Positions 34,681 through 44,800 of a DNA stretch of 64,000 nt are shown here, one piece after another (position 1 is the first letter of the stretch; each line of letters starts with the position of its first letter). The stretch comes from Caulobacter sp. 602-2 (GTDB lineage: Bacteria; Pseudomonadota; Alphaproteobacteria; Caulobacterales; Caulobacteraceae), in NCBI RefSeq assembly GCF_011043625.1, contig NZ_JAAKGT010000002.1, positions 496,001 through 560,000 of the forward strand. The letters are read 5' to 3'. Position numbers and translations under genes: made by a program. The notes under the pieces are model-generated. The model had not been told where the DNA came from and did not search any database. It saw only the letters and a program-made list of their open reading frames with translations.

Positions 34681-36479
34681 CTATTCGGCCGCGATGTCCG
34701 CCGGGCTGGCGTCGACGCCCGAGGCGGGCAGTTTCGGCGCCTTGCGCAGCAAGGGCGCCACCGCCCTGCCGGTCTCGGCCGTGCGCAAGGACCGCTTGGT
34801 GTAGGCCCCGGCCGGGAAGGTCAGCCAGCGCGGGGTCCACTTGCCGGCCTTGGGACGGCCGCCCGTTCCGTCAAGGCAGTCACGCAAGACGGCCTTCTGC
34901 GTCTTGACCTTCTCGCCGACATTGCCGTCGGCGACCTTCTTGCCGCCGACCTCCTTGAGCATGGCGTTGACCGTCTCGCGGTCGCGCGTCAGTTCGAAGA
35001 AGGCCGCGTCCGGCTCCCAGAAGGCGCCGGTATCAACCTTCAGATAGAGGCCTGCGGCCTCGACCGCCTCGCCGCCGGCGGCCAGGGTTTCGCCGATGAC
35101 CACGGCCGCCGTCGCCAGGACGTCGGCGTCAAGCACGGCGAGCAGCTTGGCGAACAGGGCGGCGGTCCCGCCCCGGCGCGGTTGGCCGACGAGGTCGCGG
35201 GCGCCGTCGAGATCGAGCGCCTTGGCGACGGTCTCGCGCCGCGCGCGAAAGACCGCCTCGGCGGGGCTGGCCTCCAGGCTGGCGGCGACGCATTCGGCCC
35301 CGGCGCGATGCGGGTCCGGCTCGACCTTCCAGTAGGGCGACCCGGCGATGGCGTGGGCCAGGAGCAGGCGCAGGGCGACGCCGGGATGGTCCGTCAGGAC
35401 CGCCCGGACGGCGGCCAGCCGATGCAGGTCGATATAGGCCTGTTGGTTGGCGGTGACCTCGGGGCGGTCAGCCGAGACCGGGGGCTGCCCGGCCTCGACA
35501 CGGGCGGCCTTGGCCGCCGCCGCCCGGCTGCGGCGGGCCTCCTGGGCGCTGAGCCAGCCCGCATGCTCGGTGACCTCGCCGCTGCTGCTGACCTCTATGA
35601 AGACCTTGCCGCCGGAGGCCTTGGGGGTCCGTTCGTGCTTCCACGAATGAAACATCTTGCCCGGCTCGAGCAGCTCGACGCCCGCCCAGCCCTCGGCGGC
35701 GAGGGCCTGCGAGCGCGCCGCCAGGGCCTCGTTCTGGCAGCGCCAGAACAGGGCCGGATCGGTGAAATAGCTGTCGTGGCCGAAGAGGTCGGCGGCGATC
35801 TTGCCGGGATAGGTTTCGAGCGAGAACAGGGCGTAGCGGGTCGGGATCGAGGCGCCGCCGAACAGCCACGCCCGCAGCTGGGCGCCGACGGGCGCGCGCT
35901 GCTCGGGGTCGTTCTTCATGGCCAGCCACTCCCTTTGCCTGGACTGGCTGGCCAGGGTCAGGGCGCGCACGGTGGGAACGTCGATCTCGTCGCGGCGATA
36001 GAGGTTGCGGATCTGCGGCAGGAGGCGCCCCAGGGCCAGGACCTGGTTCACAGCCGCGTCGGTCAGGCCGAAGGTCGCGCCGATCTGCTCGGGGCTGCGG
36101 CCCTTCCTGATCAGCTTGACGAAGGCCTCCCAGCGGCTGACCTCATCGGGCGGCAGGCGCTGGAGGTTCTCGATCAGCGAAGCCTCGATGGCGGCGGCGT
36201 CGTCACCGGCCCGGAGGATGCCGATGGCACCGGATCGATTTCGACGCCGTCGGCCAGGGCGGCCATGGCCGCGTGCCAGCGGCGGGCGCCGGCGACCACT
36301 TCGAAATGGTCGGGGACGACGACGCCGTCTTGCAGGGTCTCGCGCACCAGCAGGGTCAGCAAAACGCCCCGTTGCCGGATCGAAGGGGCGATGTCGGAGA
36401 CGTCGGGCGCGGGGCGGCCAAAGTGCATGTTGAGCGGCGAAACCGTCATGTTGCGGGGATCGGCGAATGCGAGTTTCAT
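34681..36479 (-). pseudogene. ParB-like partition gene split by a frameshift
   Basis: The N-terminal frame (36479-36174) has the ParB start: FADPRNMTVSPLNMHFGR, SIRQRGVLLTLLVRE and VVAGARRWHAAMAAL. The remaining 456+ residues (34681 to about 36240) have AAIEASLIENLQRLPPDEV, KLIRKGRSPEQIGATFGLTD (HTH) and a long C-terminal domain. The two frames join near 36230 if one base is added; total length would then be 599 residues, the normal size in such elements. Either a recent mutation or an assembly error. The HTH-containing frame has its own possible start at 36051. Confidence 0.8.
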
Positions 36480-36627
36480 GGCAGGACTCCTGTTGATCCG
36501 GAGTGGAACCGACCCCGTCGGGAGTTTGTGGAGACTGGCGGCGGGGTCGGGGATGCGCCGGGATTGGCGCGGTCGACCGGCGGCCGGGCAGGCCCGGCGG
36601 CCGGAAGGGCGAGACCGGCGCGGTCGG

Positions 36628-37002
36628 TCATGTGGGCCGCCCGTCGCGGCGGGCGGTGATCTTCAAGAGCGTCTCGGCCTGGGAGATCGAGCCGGTGCGG
36701 CGCGCGGCGGCCGTCCAAGCCGACAGCGGAAGCATGGTCGAGAAATAGAGGTCGCGCTCGATGGTCAGGCCGCCGATCAGCCGCACGGCTTCGATCTCGA
36801 CGAGGCTGAACGATCCAAGTTCGGGCTCGCCGAGATCGGCCAGCCCGAACAGGGTGTCGCCGTCGGCGTCCATCTCGGTGACTAGCCACGTGCCAAGGCC
36901 CGCCGGGTTGAAGAACTTGGCTAACGGGACGTGGTCGGTTTCAACCTCGGCCGCGCCGTTGGCCAGCAGGGCGGCGCGCAGGATGGGGGTCAGGAGCGTC
37001 AT
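36628..37002 (-). CDS. DUF2958 protein
   Basis: 124 residues. LLTPILRAALLANGAAEVET, DHVPLAKFFNPAGLGTWLV, GLADLGEPELGSFSLVEIE and LTIERDLYFSTMLPLSAW identify DUF2958, a small mobile-element family of unknown role. Start overlaps ardC stop by four bases (ATGA), so it is coupled to it. Confidence 0.88.
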   Translation of the reverse strand: MTLLTPILRAALLANGAAEVETDHVPLAKFFNPAGLGTWLVTEMDADGDTLFGLADLGEPELGSFSLVEIEAVRLIGGLTIERDLYFSTMLPLSAWTAAARRTGSISQAETLLKITARRDGRPT

Positions 37003-38000
37003 GCCGCGACCTCCTCTTGGGTCGCCGCGATCAGGGATGAGGCGGCGACCTGAGCCTCGGGCGCGAAGGCCAGGAGGTAGTCGGCGGCCTTGGAGGCCTG
37101 GGAGGCGGCCCGGAAGATGGCGCGATTGTCCTCGCGCAGAACCTCCAGCCAGGAGCCGAGATAGTCGGCATGGCGGACGGTGGGAACGACGCCCAGGCTG
37201 GCGCAGACGAAGGCCCCGCCCATCTCGGCGACCAGTTCCTCACGGGCGTAGGCCTTCCCGCCGCGCACGCCCGACTGGTCACGATCCAGGCGCGTAGCGT
37301 GTCCCGTCCAGTGCGACAACTCGTGGAAGCAGGTGCGGTAATAGTTGATCTGGTCGCCGAAGGCCGGCTGCGGCGGGACCTGCACATAGTCGAGGACGGG
37401 CGAGTAGTAGGCGCGGGATCCGCCGATGCGGAAATCCGCGCCGGTGGCGGTGATCAAGGCTTCGGCATGGGGGACAAGCTGGCGCTCGGGCAAGGGCGCG
37501 GGTTCGGCGTCCACCCCGGAAAGGCCTTCGCACTGGGCGAGATTGAAGACCGTGAAGCGCTTGAGAAACGCAACCTTGCCCGGCTCGTCGCCATCGCGTG
37601 CGGCGCGCTCCTGCTCGGCCTTGGGCGTGAACCGGTCGGCATAGAAGACGGTCGTTCCACGCTCGCCCCGCCGCACGCAGCCCCCGGCGGCGAGGGCCTG
37701 CTTGAAGGTCAGCCAGCCTTGCGAGGGATAGCCGTTCTCGATGACGGCGCCCCACAGCAGCAGGATGTTGACGCCCGAATAGCGACGTCCCGTCACCCCG
37801 TTGCGAGGCAAGGACAGAGGAGCGCCGGGCGCTCGCCCCCAAGGCTGCACCCAGGGCAGTCGCCCGGCTTCAAGCTCCCTGATGATCCTGGCGGTCACCT
37901 CCTCGTAAAGGTTGACCTCAGGCGCGGACGAACGCGGGACGGCCGCCGCAGGCCCCGGGGCCTGAACGGCGGACTTGGGCGGTTGGCGGGCAGAGCGCAT
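36999..38000 (-). CDS. ArdC-family antirestriction protein (ssDNA-binding plus zincin)
   Basis: 333 residues. N-terminal ArdC ssDNA-binding domain (VNLYEEVTARIIRELEAGR, LPWVQPWG, RRYSGVNILLL) and a C-terminal metallopeptidase-like domain with HELSHWTGHATRLD and a later Glu (REELVAEMGGAF). ArdC protects incoming DNA from restriction in recipients. First gene of the block with DUF2958 and the parB-like gene; preceded by the structured region H3. Full length and no missing catalytic residue. Confidence 0.9.
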   Translation of the reverse strand: MRSARQPPKSAVQAPGPAAAVPRSSAPEVNLYEEVTARIIRELEAGRLPWVQPWGRAPGAPLSLPRNGVTGRRYSGVNILLLWGAVIENGYPSQGWLTFKQALAAGGCVRRGERGTTVFYADRFTPKAEQERAARDGDEPGKVAFLKRFTVFNLAQCEGLSGVDAEPAPLPERQLVPHAEALITATGADFRIGGSRAYYSPVLDYVQVPPQPAFGDQINYYRTCFHELSHWTGHATRLDRDQSGVRGGKAYAREELVAEMGGAFVCASLGVVPTVRHADYLGSWLEVLREDNRAIFRAASQASKAADYLLAFAPEAQVAASSLIAATQEEVAA

Positions 38001-38564
38001 GGCGGGCCTCCATCACCGCCCCAAGCCCGCATCCTTTCGCCGGAAAGGGGGGTGGGCGGCGAGAAAGCCGGGAAGGCCCGCGCGAGCCTGGACGCGCACC
38101 CGCAGGGCCGGAACGCAGTGGAGGACCGGCCGAAGGCCGGTTGCGCGCCCAGGCGGCGGGCCTAGACCGGCGCGCCGCCCATCCCCCTTTCAGGCGGAAG
38201 GAAAAAGAAAGGAGCCAGCGCGCGAAGCGCGCTGTCCGTATGGGAAGAAGTCGGCGCTCTTGGCGTCCGCGCGGCGCCGGCGCCAGCTGATACGTCCGCC
38301 GCCGGCGCGGAAGCGCAGGTCAAGCACAGGTTGCGCGCCCGAAGCCGGCCTAACCTCGAACATTCCGCTCGGCAGATCGAAGGGCTTGCGACCTCTACCG
38401 CCCAAGCGGCGTGGCGCCCCAGCGGGCGGCCTGACGTCGCGCGCAACGGCCGGACGTCGACGATGGGCGAGTATTGTTCCACCGCCGCTGAAACGCGATG
38501 ACATCCCCGGACCCGATCGAAGGCCGCCGCGACCTTACCGGATGCCCGCCCAAGAACGCGTCGT
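38001..38564. other. Intergenic region between ardC and the efflux operon
   Basis: Holds the H3 hairpin (38044-38190). The remaining 375 bases have no convincing gene; a 104-codon minus-strand frame (38504-38190) is arginine-rich and lacks family resemblance. This may be the junction of the conjugative block with unrelated DNA. Confidence 0.45.
38044..38190. other. Long hairpin region H3 with 33-nt shared motif
   Basis: Outer arms AAAGGGGGGTGGGCGGCG and its near-complement (38173-38190; one mismatch) enclose an inner imperfect stem (GGCCCGCGCG... with ...GGCGGGCC) and the motif at 38097-38129 (CACCCGCAGGGCCG..., GGACCGG). It lies just upstream of ardC on the minus strand. Confidence 0.6.
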
Positions 38565-40001
38565 TCAGGACGCGCTCCATCCTCCGCCCAGCGCCTGGAA
38601 CGATCTGATCGCCGCACGCGCAGCTTCGGTCCTGGCCCGAGCCCTGGCGTCTTGCACGGCCTGCAGTCGCGTGTCGGCGTCCAGCACCTCCACCAGACTG
38701 ACCGCGCCCGCCTGATAGGCGACCTGCGAGGCGGTTCTGGCCTCGGCCAAGGATGCCTCGCCGTCGGAAAGCGCCCGCTCCTGGCTCTCGCGTTTGACGA
38801 GGCTGACAAAGGCGTTCTCGACATCCTCGCTCGCCCGCAGCACGGCCTGCTGGTAGGCCGCCAGCGCCTCGGCCTTTCGGCCGCGCGCGGCCTTGACCTC
38901 CGCGCCGACCCGACCGAAGTCGAAGAGACGCCAGCGCAGGCCAAGAACGCCCTGGGCCTGGGCCGCCGGGCCCTCGAACAGAGTACCGCGGTCAGTGGTC
39001 GCCGTGCCGACCAAACCGCTCAGCGAAAACTTCGGGAAGTATTGAGAAAGCGCCGATCCGACCTCGGCGTTGCTGGCGCGCAGGCGCTCCTCGGCGACCA
39101 CCAGATCCGGACGGCGACGCAGAAGCTCGACGGGCCCGCCAGCGTCGGCCAGGCCCGGCGCGGCGGGGATCGCCTTCGCCGTGATCAGCTCGGCGCGATA
39201 GGTCCCAGGTTGCGCGCCCTGGATGACGTCCATGGCGTTGAGCGCCGCCTCCAGCCCCTCCTCGAGCACGGGAATACTGGCGCGGGTCTGCGCCAAGGCG
39301 CCCTTGGCCTGTTGCAGCTGCAGATCGGCCGCGGCGCCGTGGTCGTACTGAAGCTGCACGGTGTCGACGAGCCGCGCCTGGGTCTCCACCTGGCGACGGG
39401 CCACAGCGAGCCGTTCCTGCAGGCCGCGCACCAGCATGTAGGTGTCGGCCGTCTGGGCGGCGACGGCGAGCCTGGCGGCGGCGGCCCCGGCCTTGGCCCC
39501 GTCATAACGGGCCAGGGCTGCCTCGCGGTCGCGGCGGGTTCCGCCGAAAACGTCCAGCTCCCAGCCAGCGACGAGATTGCCCTCGTAGAGAGACCCGTCG
39601 CGATCAAAGCCCGGCGTGGCGGCCAGCAGGCGCCCGGTGGGCGTCTGGGTCGAGGCGTGGACGCTCGCGCCCTGAGCCTGGACCGACGCCGAGGGCAGGA
39701 GCGCGGCCGTGGCCGCGCCCAGCCCCGCCCGCGCCTGGGTCACGCGCGCGGCGGCCTGGGCCAGATCCAGATTTTGCGCCAGGGCCCGCTCGACGAGGCG
39801 ATTGAGGACGGGGTCGTTGAAGCCCTGCCACCAGGTGTCGACGGGCGCCGGGGCGAGCGCGCGTGCCGTCACCGCCGCCTGGCCCATGAAGGCGCCGGTC
39901 TTGGGCGGCGTGGGCGCCGCATAGTCGGGACCGACAGCGCATCCGGAGACGAGAACGGCGCTGGCGGCGACCAGCAGGGCCGGAAGGGTGACAGAGCGCA
40001 T
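38565..40001 (-). CDS. RND outer-membrane efflux lipoprotein (NodT/OprM family)
   Basis: 478 residues. Lipobox near residue 21 (AVLVSGC) precedes a TolC-like protein with WWQGFNDPVLNRL, LAQNLDLAQAAAR, WELDVFGGTRRDREAAL, RRPDLVVAEERL and LFDFGRVGAEVKAA. It provides the outer-membrane channel for the RND pump encoded divergently. The gene starts 29 bases from the first TetR-type operator. Confidence 0.92.
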   Translation of the reverse strand: MRSVTLPALLVAASAVLVSGCAVGPDYAAPTPPKTGAFMGQAAVTARALAPAPVDTWWQGFNDPVLNRLVERALAQNLDLAQAAARVTQARAGLGAATAALLPSASVQAQGASVHASTQTPTGRLLAATPGFDRDGSLYEGNLVAGWELDVFGGTRRDREAALARYDGAKAGAAAARLAVAAQTADTYMLVRGLQERLAVARRQVETQARLVDTVQLQYDHGAAADLQLQQAKGALAQTRASIPVLEEGLEAALNAMDVIQGAQPGTYRAELITAKAIPAAPGLADAGGPVELLRRRPDLVVAEERLRASNAEVGSALSQYFPKFSLSGLVGTATTDRGTLFEGPAAQAQGVLGLRWRLFDFGRVGAEVKAARGRKAEALAAYQQAVLRASEDVENAFVSLVKRESQERALSDGEASLAEARTASQVAYQAGAVSLVEVLDADTRLQAVQDARARARTEAARAAIRSFQALGGGWSAS

Positions 40002-40029
40002 GGGGATCTCTCTGAGCGCAAACTTGATC

Positions 40030-40053
40030 GTGACTAATTGCCAATATCGTCAC
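40030..40053. promoter_or_regulatory. TetR operator 1 (GTGAC-N14-GTCAC)
   Basis: Lies between the divergent outer-membrane channel gene and tetR. Same half-sites and 14-base spacing as the site at 40724-40747. Confidence 0.7.
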
Positions 40054-40092
40054 TCGTTTGTCAATCTCAAGACCCGGTGCTAGCTTGCGCTC

Positions 40093-40716
40093 ATGAACAC
40101 GATCGACCCATCCTCCCCCGCAGCCGGCCAGCGCGGTCCTGTCGAACACGGCGTGCGCGACCAGATCGTCGATGCTGCCAGGGCGCATTTCAGCCGCTTC
40201 GGCTATGGCAAGACGACGGTCGCCGATCTAGCCAAGGCGATCGGCTTCTCCAAGGCCTACATCTACAAGTTCTTCGATTCCAAGCAGGCCATCGGACAGG
40301 CGATCTGCACCCAGTGCCTGGATGCGGTGCTCGCCGGCGGCGAGGCCGGGGCGACCGAAGGAAGGTCGGCAACTGATAAATTACGTAGATACTTCAACGG
40401 CATCATCGCCACGAGCGCCGAGTTGTTCTTCGAAGACAAGATGCTGTACGACATCGCCGCCCATGCGGCCGAGGAGCGTTGGCCCTCGGTGATCGCCTAT
40501 CTCGAGCGCGCCGAAGAGCGGCTCAAGGAGATCATCCTCCTGGGCCGCGAGACCGGAGAGTTCGAGCGCAAGACGCCGATCGACGAGACTTGCGATGCGA
40601 TCTTGCTGGTCATGCAGAGCTTTATGAACCCGCTGATGCTCAAGCATAATTTGGAGGGTTTGCCCCAGGCTCCAGCCAAGGTGATCAACCTCGTGCTGCG
40701 CAGCTTGGCCCCGTAG
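40093..40716 (+). CDS. TetR-family repressor of the RND efflux genes
   Basis: 207 residues. N-terminal HTH (VADLAKAIGFSKAYIYKFFDSKQAIG) and a helical ligand-binding C-terminal domain. It has matching dyads on either side (40030 and 40724), so it probably represses both the divergent channel gene and the downstream MFP/RND operon and itself. Inducer unknown. Confidence 0.9.
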   Translation: MNTIDPSSPAAGQRGPVEHGVRDQIVDAARAHFSRFGYGKTTVADLAKAIGFSKAYIYKFFDSKQAIGQAICTQCLDAVLAGGEAGATEGRSATDKLRRYFNGIIATSAELFFEDKMLYDIAAHAAEERWPSVIAYLERAEERLKEIILLGRETGEFERKTPIDETCDAILLVMQSFMNPLMLKHNLEGLPQAPAKVINLVLRSLAP

Positions 40717-40723
40717 CCAGATA

Positions 40724-40747
40724 GTGACCAGTTGACAAAATAGTCAC
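40724..40747. promoter_or_regulatory. TetR operator 2 (GTGAC-N14-GTCAC)
   Basis: Directly downstream of tetR and upstream of the MFP gene; contains TTGACA (40733-40738), which could be the -35 of the efflux operon promoter. Shares half-sites and spacing with operator 1. Confidence 0.7.
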
Positions 40748-40793
40748 TCGGCAGCAGCTTAGGCGCCTTCCGTCCAGGCAGGATCCTTAAGCC

Positions 40794-41882
40794 ATGTCGT
40801 CTCGCCCCCTCGCCGTCGCCCTGCTCGTGGGCGGTCTTGCGCCACTCGCCGCGTGCGGCGGCAAAACTGGCGCGGAAGACCCGCGCACCGCCCCGCCGGT
40901 CGTGCGGGTGGCGACGGCCGGTCCGGCCCAGGGCGTCGAGCGCCGGTTCAGCGGCGTGGTCACCGCCCGCGTGCAGAGCGATCTCGGCTTTCGGGTCGGC
41001 GGCAAGGTGGTGGCGCGCCTGGTCGATGCGGGCCAGACCGTGCGGCGCGGCCAGCCGCTGATGCGGATCGACGCCACCGACTACGCCCTGGGCGTCTCGG
41101 CTCAGAACCAGCAAGTCGAGGCCGCCCGGGCCCGCGCGCTGCAGTCGGCGTCGGAGGAGCGGCGACTGCGGAGTCTGGTTTCGGCCGGCGCGGTCTCGGC
41201 CCTGGCCTACGACCAGGCCAAGGCCGCCGCCGATGCGGCCAAGGCTCAACTCGACGCCGCCGAGGCCCAGGCCCGGGTGTCGAAGAACACCGCCGGTTAC
41301 GCGATCCTCATCGCCGACGCCGACGGCGTCGTGGTCGAAACCCTGGTCGAGCCCGGCCAGGTGGTGGCCGCCGGGCAGACCGTTCTGCGCCTGGCCCACG
41401 CCGGTCCGCGCGAGGCGACCATCACCCTGCCCGAGACGGTCCGTCCCGCACTAGGCTCGCCGGCGCAGGCCTACGGCTTCGACGACCACCCGGTCGGCCA
41501 GGCCAGGCTTCGCCAGCTCTCCGACGCGGCCGACCCGCGCACCCGCACCTTCGAAGCCAAGTACGTGCTGAGCGGCGCGGCCGCGCAGGCTCCGCTGGGC
41601 TCGACCATGGTCCTGACCCTGCCCGCCCAACCGGGCGCGTCGACCAATGGCGTCGAGGCGCCGATCGGCGCGCTCCACGACACCGGCAAGGGGACGGGCG
41701 TCTGGGTGGTCAAGCCCGGCGCCTCGACCGTCGAGTGGCGGCCGGTGAGCGTGAGCGGCGTCAGCGCCGAAAACGTTACGATCACGAGCGGCCTGCGCGG
41801 CGGCGAACAGTTCGTGGCGCTGGGCGCCCACCTGCTTCACCAGGGCCAGCGCGTTCGCGTCCAGACCGGAGCGGCGCAATGA
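40794..41882 (+). CDS. RND efflux periplasmic adaptor (membrane fusion protein)
   Basis: 362 residues. Lipoprotein signal (LVGGLAPLAACGG) then barrel-sandwich and alpha-hairpin domains: GVVTARVQSDLGFRVGGKV, RLVDAGQTVRRGQPLMRID, long helical coil near residues 110-165, and ADGVVVETLVEPGQVVAAGQ. It bridges the inner-membrane pump with the outer-membrane channel. Its stop overlaps the pump start (ATGA). Confidence 0.92.
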   Translation: MSSRPLAVALLVGGLAPLAACGGKTGAEDPRTAPPVVRVATAGPAQGVERRFSGVVTARVQSDLGFRVGGKVVARLVDAGQTVRRGQPLMRIDATDYALGVSAQNQQVEAARARALQSASEERRLRSLVSAGAVSALAYDQAKAAADAAKAQLDAAEAQARVSKNTAGYAILIADADGVVVETLVEPGQVVAAGQTVLRLAHAGPREATITLPETVRPALGSPAQAYGFDDHPVGQARLRQLSDAADPRTRTFEAKYVLSGAAAQAPLGSTMVLTLPAQPGASTNGVEAPIGALHDTGKGTGVWVVKPGASTVEWRPVSVSGVSAENVTITSGLRGGEQFVALGAHLLHQGQRVRVQTGAAQ

Positions 41883-44800
41883 ACTTCAATCTCTCCGCCC
41901 TGGCGGTCCGCGAGCGATCGATCACCCTCTTCCTGATCATCGCCCTGACCTTCGCCGGCGCCTTCGCCTTCCTGAAACTGGGACGCGCCGAGGACCCGAG
42001 CTTCTCGATCAAGGTGATGACCATCATCAGCGCCTGGCCCGGGGCCACGGCCCAGGAGATGCAGGACCAGGTGGCCGAACCGCTCGAAAAGCGGATGCAG
42101 GAACTGAAGTGGTACGATCGCTCGGAGACCTTCACCCGTCCCGGTCTGGCCTTCACCACCCTGACGCTGAAGGACCAGATCCCGGCCAAGGAACTGCAGG
42201 AACAGTTCTACCAGACCCGCAAGAAGATGGCCGACGAGGCCGCAAGCCTGCCGCGCGGCGTGCTGGGCCCCTTCGTCAATGACGAATATGGCGACGTCAC
42301 CTTCGCGCTCTACGCCCTGAAGGCCAAGGGAGAACCTCAGCGCCTGCTGGTTCGTGAGGCCGAGACCCTGCGCCAGCGGCTGCTGCACATCCCCGGCGTC
42401 AAGAAGGTCCAGATCATCGGCGAGCAGCCGCAGAAGATCTTCGTGGAGTTCAGCCAAGCGCGCCTGGCCACGCTGGGCGTCAGTCCCAGGGACCTCTTCT
42501 CGGCGCTCAACGACCGCAACCTGGTCACGCCCGCCGGCGCGATCGAGACGCAAGGTCCCCAGGTGCAGATCCGCCTCGATGGCGCGATCGACAGCCTGGA
42601 GACGATCAAGGAAACGCCGATCGTGGTCGGCGGCCGCACGCTGAAGCTCTCGGACATCGCCGAGGTCAAGCGCGGCTACGAGGATCCGGCGACGTTCCTG
42701 ATCCGTAACGGCGGCGAGCCTGCCATCGTGCTCGGCGTGGTGATGAAGGACCGCTTCAACGGTCTGGAGTTGGGCAAGAGCCTCGAGAAGGAGGCCAAGG
42801 CGATCCAGGGCGAGATGCCCATGGGCATGAGCTTCACGAAGATCACCGACCAGGCGGTGAACATCCACGAAGCCTACGGGGAGTTCATGCTGAAGTTCTT
42901 CGTGGCCCTGGCCGTGGTCATCGTGGTCAGCCTGATCAGCCTGGGCTTTAGGGTCGGGGTGGTGGTGGCCATGGCCGTACCGCTGACCCTGGCCGGCGTC
43001 TTCGTGATCATGCTGGTCACCGGACGCGATTTCGACCGCATCACCCTGGGCGCGCTGATCCTGTCGCTGGGTCTGCTGGTCGACGACGCCATCATCATCA
43101 TCGAGACGATCGTGGTGAAGATGGAAGAGGGCAAGGACCGCGTAACGGCGGCGACCTATGCCTGGGGCCACACGGCCGCCCCGATGCTGGCCGGCACCTT
43201 GGTGACGATCATCGGCCTGATGCCGGTGGGCTTCGCCAAGTCCACGGCGGGCGAATACGCCGGCAACATCTTCTGGGTCGTGGCCTTCGCCCTGATCACC
43301 TCCTGGTTCGTGGCGGTGATCTTCACGCCGTATCTCGGCGTCCTGATGATCCCGAAGATCAAGCCGATCGAGGGTGGTCATGGGGCGATCTACGACACCC
43401 CGCGCTACCGCAAGCTGCGCACCCTGGTCACCTGGACGGTGGACAATCGCTTCAAGGTCGCCGCCGGCGTCGGCGCGGCCATGGTCGCCGCGGTGCTGAT
43501 GATGGGCGGGATCAAGCAGCAGTTCTTCCCGCTGTCGGACCGGCCCGAGGTGCTGATCGAGGTGCAGATGCCCGAGGGGCAAAGCATCGGCTCGACCAGC
43601 CAGGCCGTGGCCAAGGTCGAGGCGTGGCTGGCCAAGCAGCCCGAGGCCAAGATCGTCACCAGCTATATCGGCCAAGGCGCGCCGCGCTTCTTCCTGGCCA
43701 TCTCGCCTGAACTGCCTGATCCCTCCTTCGCCAAGATCGTGGTGCTGACGCCCGACGAAAAAGCGCGTGACGCGCTGAAGAAGCGCCTGCGCCAGTTCGC
43801 CGCCGACGGCTCGGTCCCGGGCGCCAAGATCCGCGCCACCCAGATCGTGTTCGGTCCGCCCTCGCCTTTCCCGGTGGCCTTCCGCGTGATGGGCCCGGAC
43901 GCCGACCGCGTTCGCGACATCGCCGAAGAGGTCAAGGGCGTGATGCTGCGCAACGAGGGCCTGCGCCAGGTCAACACCGACTGGGGCGAGCGCGTGCCGA
44001 CCGTGCATTTCGTGCTCGACCAGGACCGCTTGCGCGCCTTTGGCCTCAGCTCCACCGACGCCTCCCAGCAGCTGCAGTTTCTGCTGACCGGCGTTCCGGT
44101 GACCCAGGTGCGCGAGGACATCCGCTCGGTGGAGGTGGTCGCCCGCACCACGGGCCAGGACCGCCTGGATCCGGCCAGGCTCGGCGCCTTCACCCTGGTG
44201 GGCGCGGCGGGCGAGCGCATCCCGCTCGACCAGATCGGCAAGGCCGAGATTCGCATGGAGGACCCGATCCTGCGCCGCCGCGACCGGCTGACGACGATCA
44301 CCGTGCGCGGCGACATCGACGAGCGCCTTCAGCCGCCGGACGTATCCATTGCGGTCCAAAAGTCCCTGCAGCCGATCATCAAGGCTCTGCCGGCGGGCTA
44401 CAAGATCGAGATGGGCGGCTCGATCGAGGAGGCGGGCAAGGCCAACAGCGCCCTGGCCGTGGTCTTCCCGCTGATGTTCATCCTGATGATGGTGGTGATC
44501 ATCTTCCAGGTCCGCTCGCTGTCGGCGATGTGGATGGTGCTGCTGACCGCGCCTCTGGCCCTGGTCGGCGTGGCTCCGACCTTGCTGATCTTCCACCAGC
44601 CGTTCGGGTTCAACGCGATCCTGGGCCTGATCGCCCTGGCCGGCATCATCATGCGCAACAGCCTGATCCTGATCGGCCAGATCCAGATCAATCAGGAAGA
44701 GGGCCTGGATCCCTTCCATGCCGTCATCGAGGCCACGGTGCAGCGCGCCCGGCCGGTGATCCTGACGGCGCTGGCGGCGGTGCTAGCCTTCATCCCGCTG

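Noticed and set aside
35182..36885. Plus-strand frame of 567 codons
   Set aside because: Runs antisense to the parB-like and DUF2958 genes, which have clear family motifs.
38190..38504. 104-codon minus-strand frame near the ardC/efflux junction
   Set aside because: Arginine-rich, no family resemblance and no ribosome-binding site; left as intergenic.
41837..44719. Open minus-strand frame of 960 codons
   Set aside because: Antisense shadow of the RND pump; high Asp/His/Gln content typical of GC-rich antisense frames.
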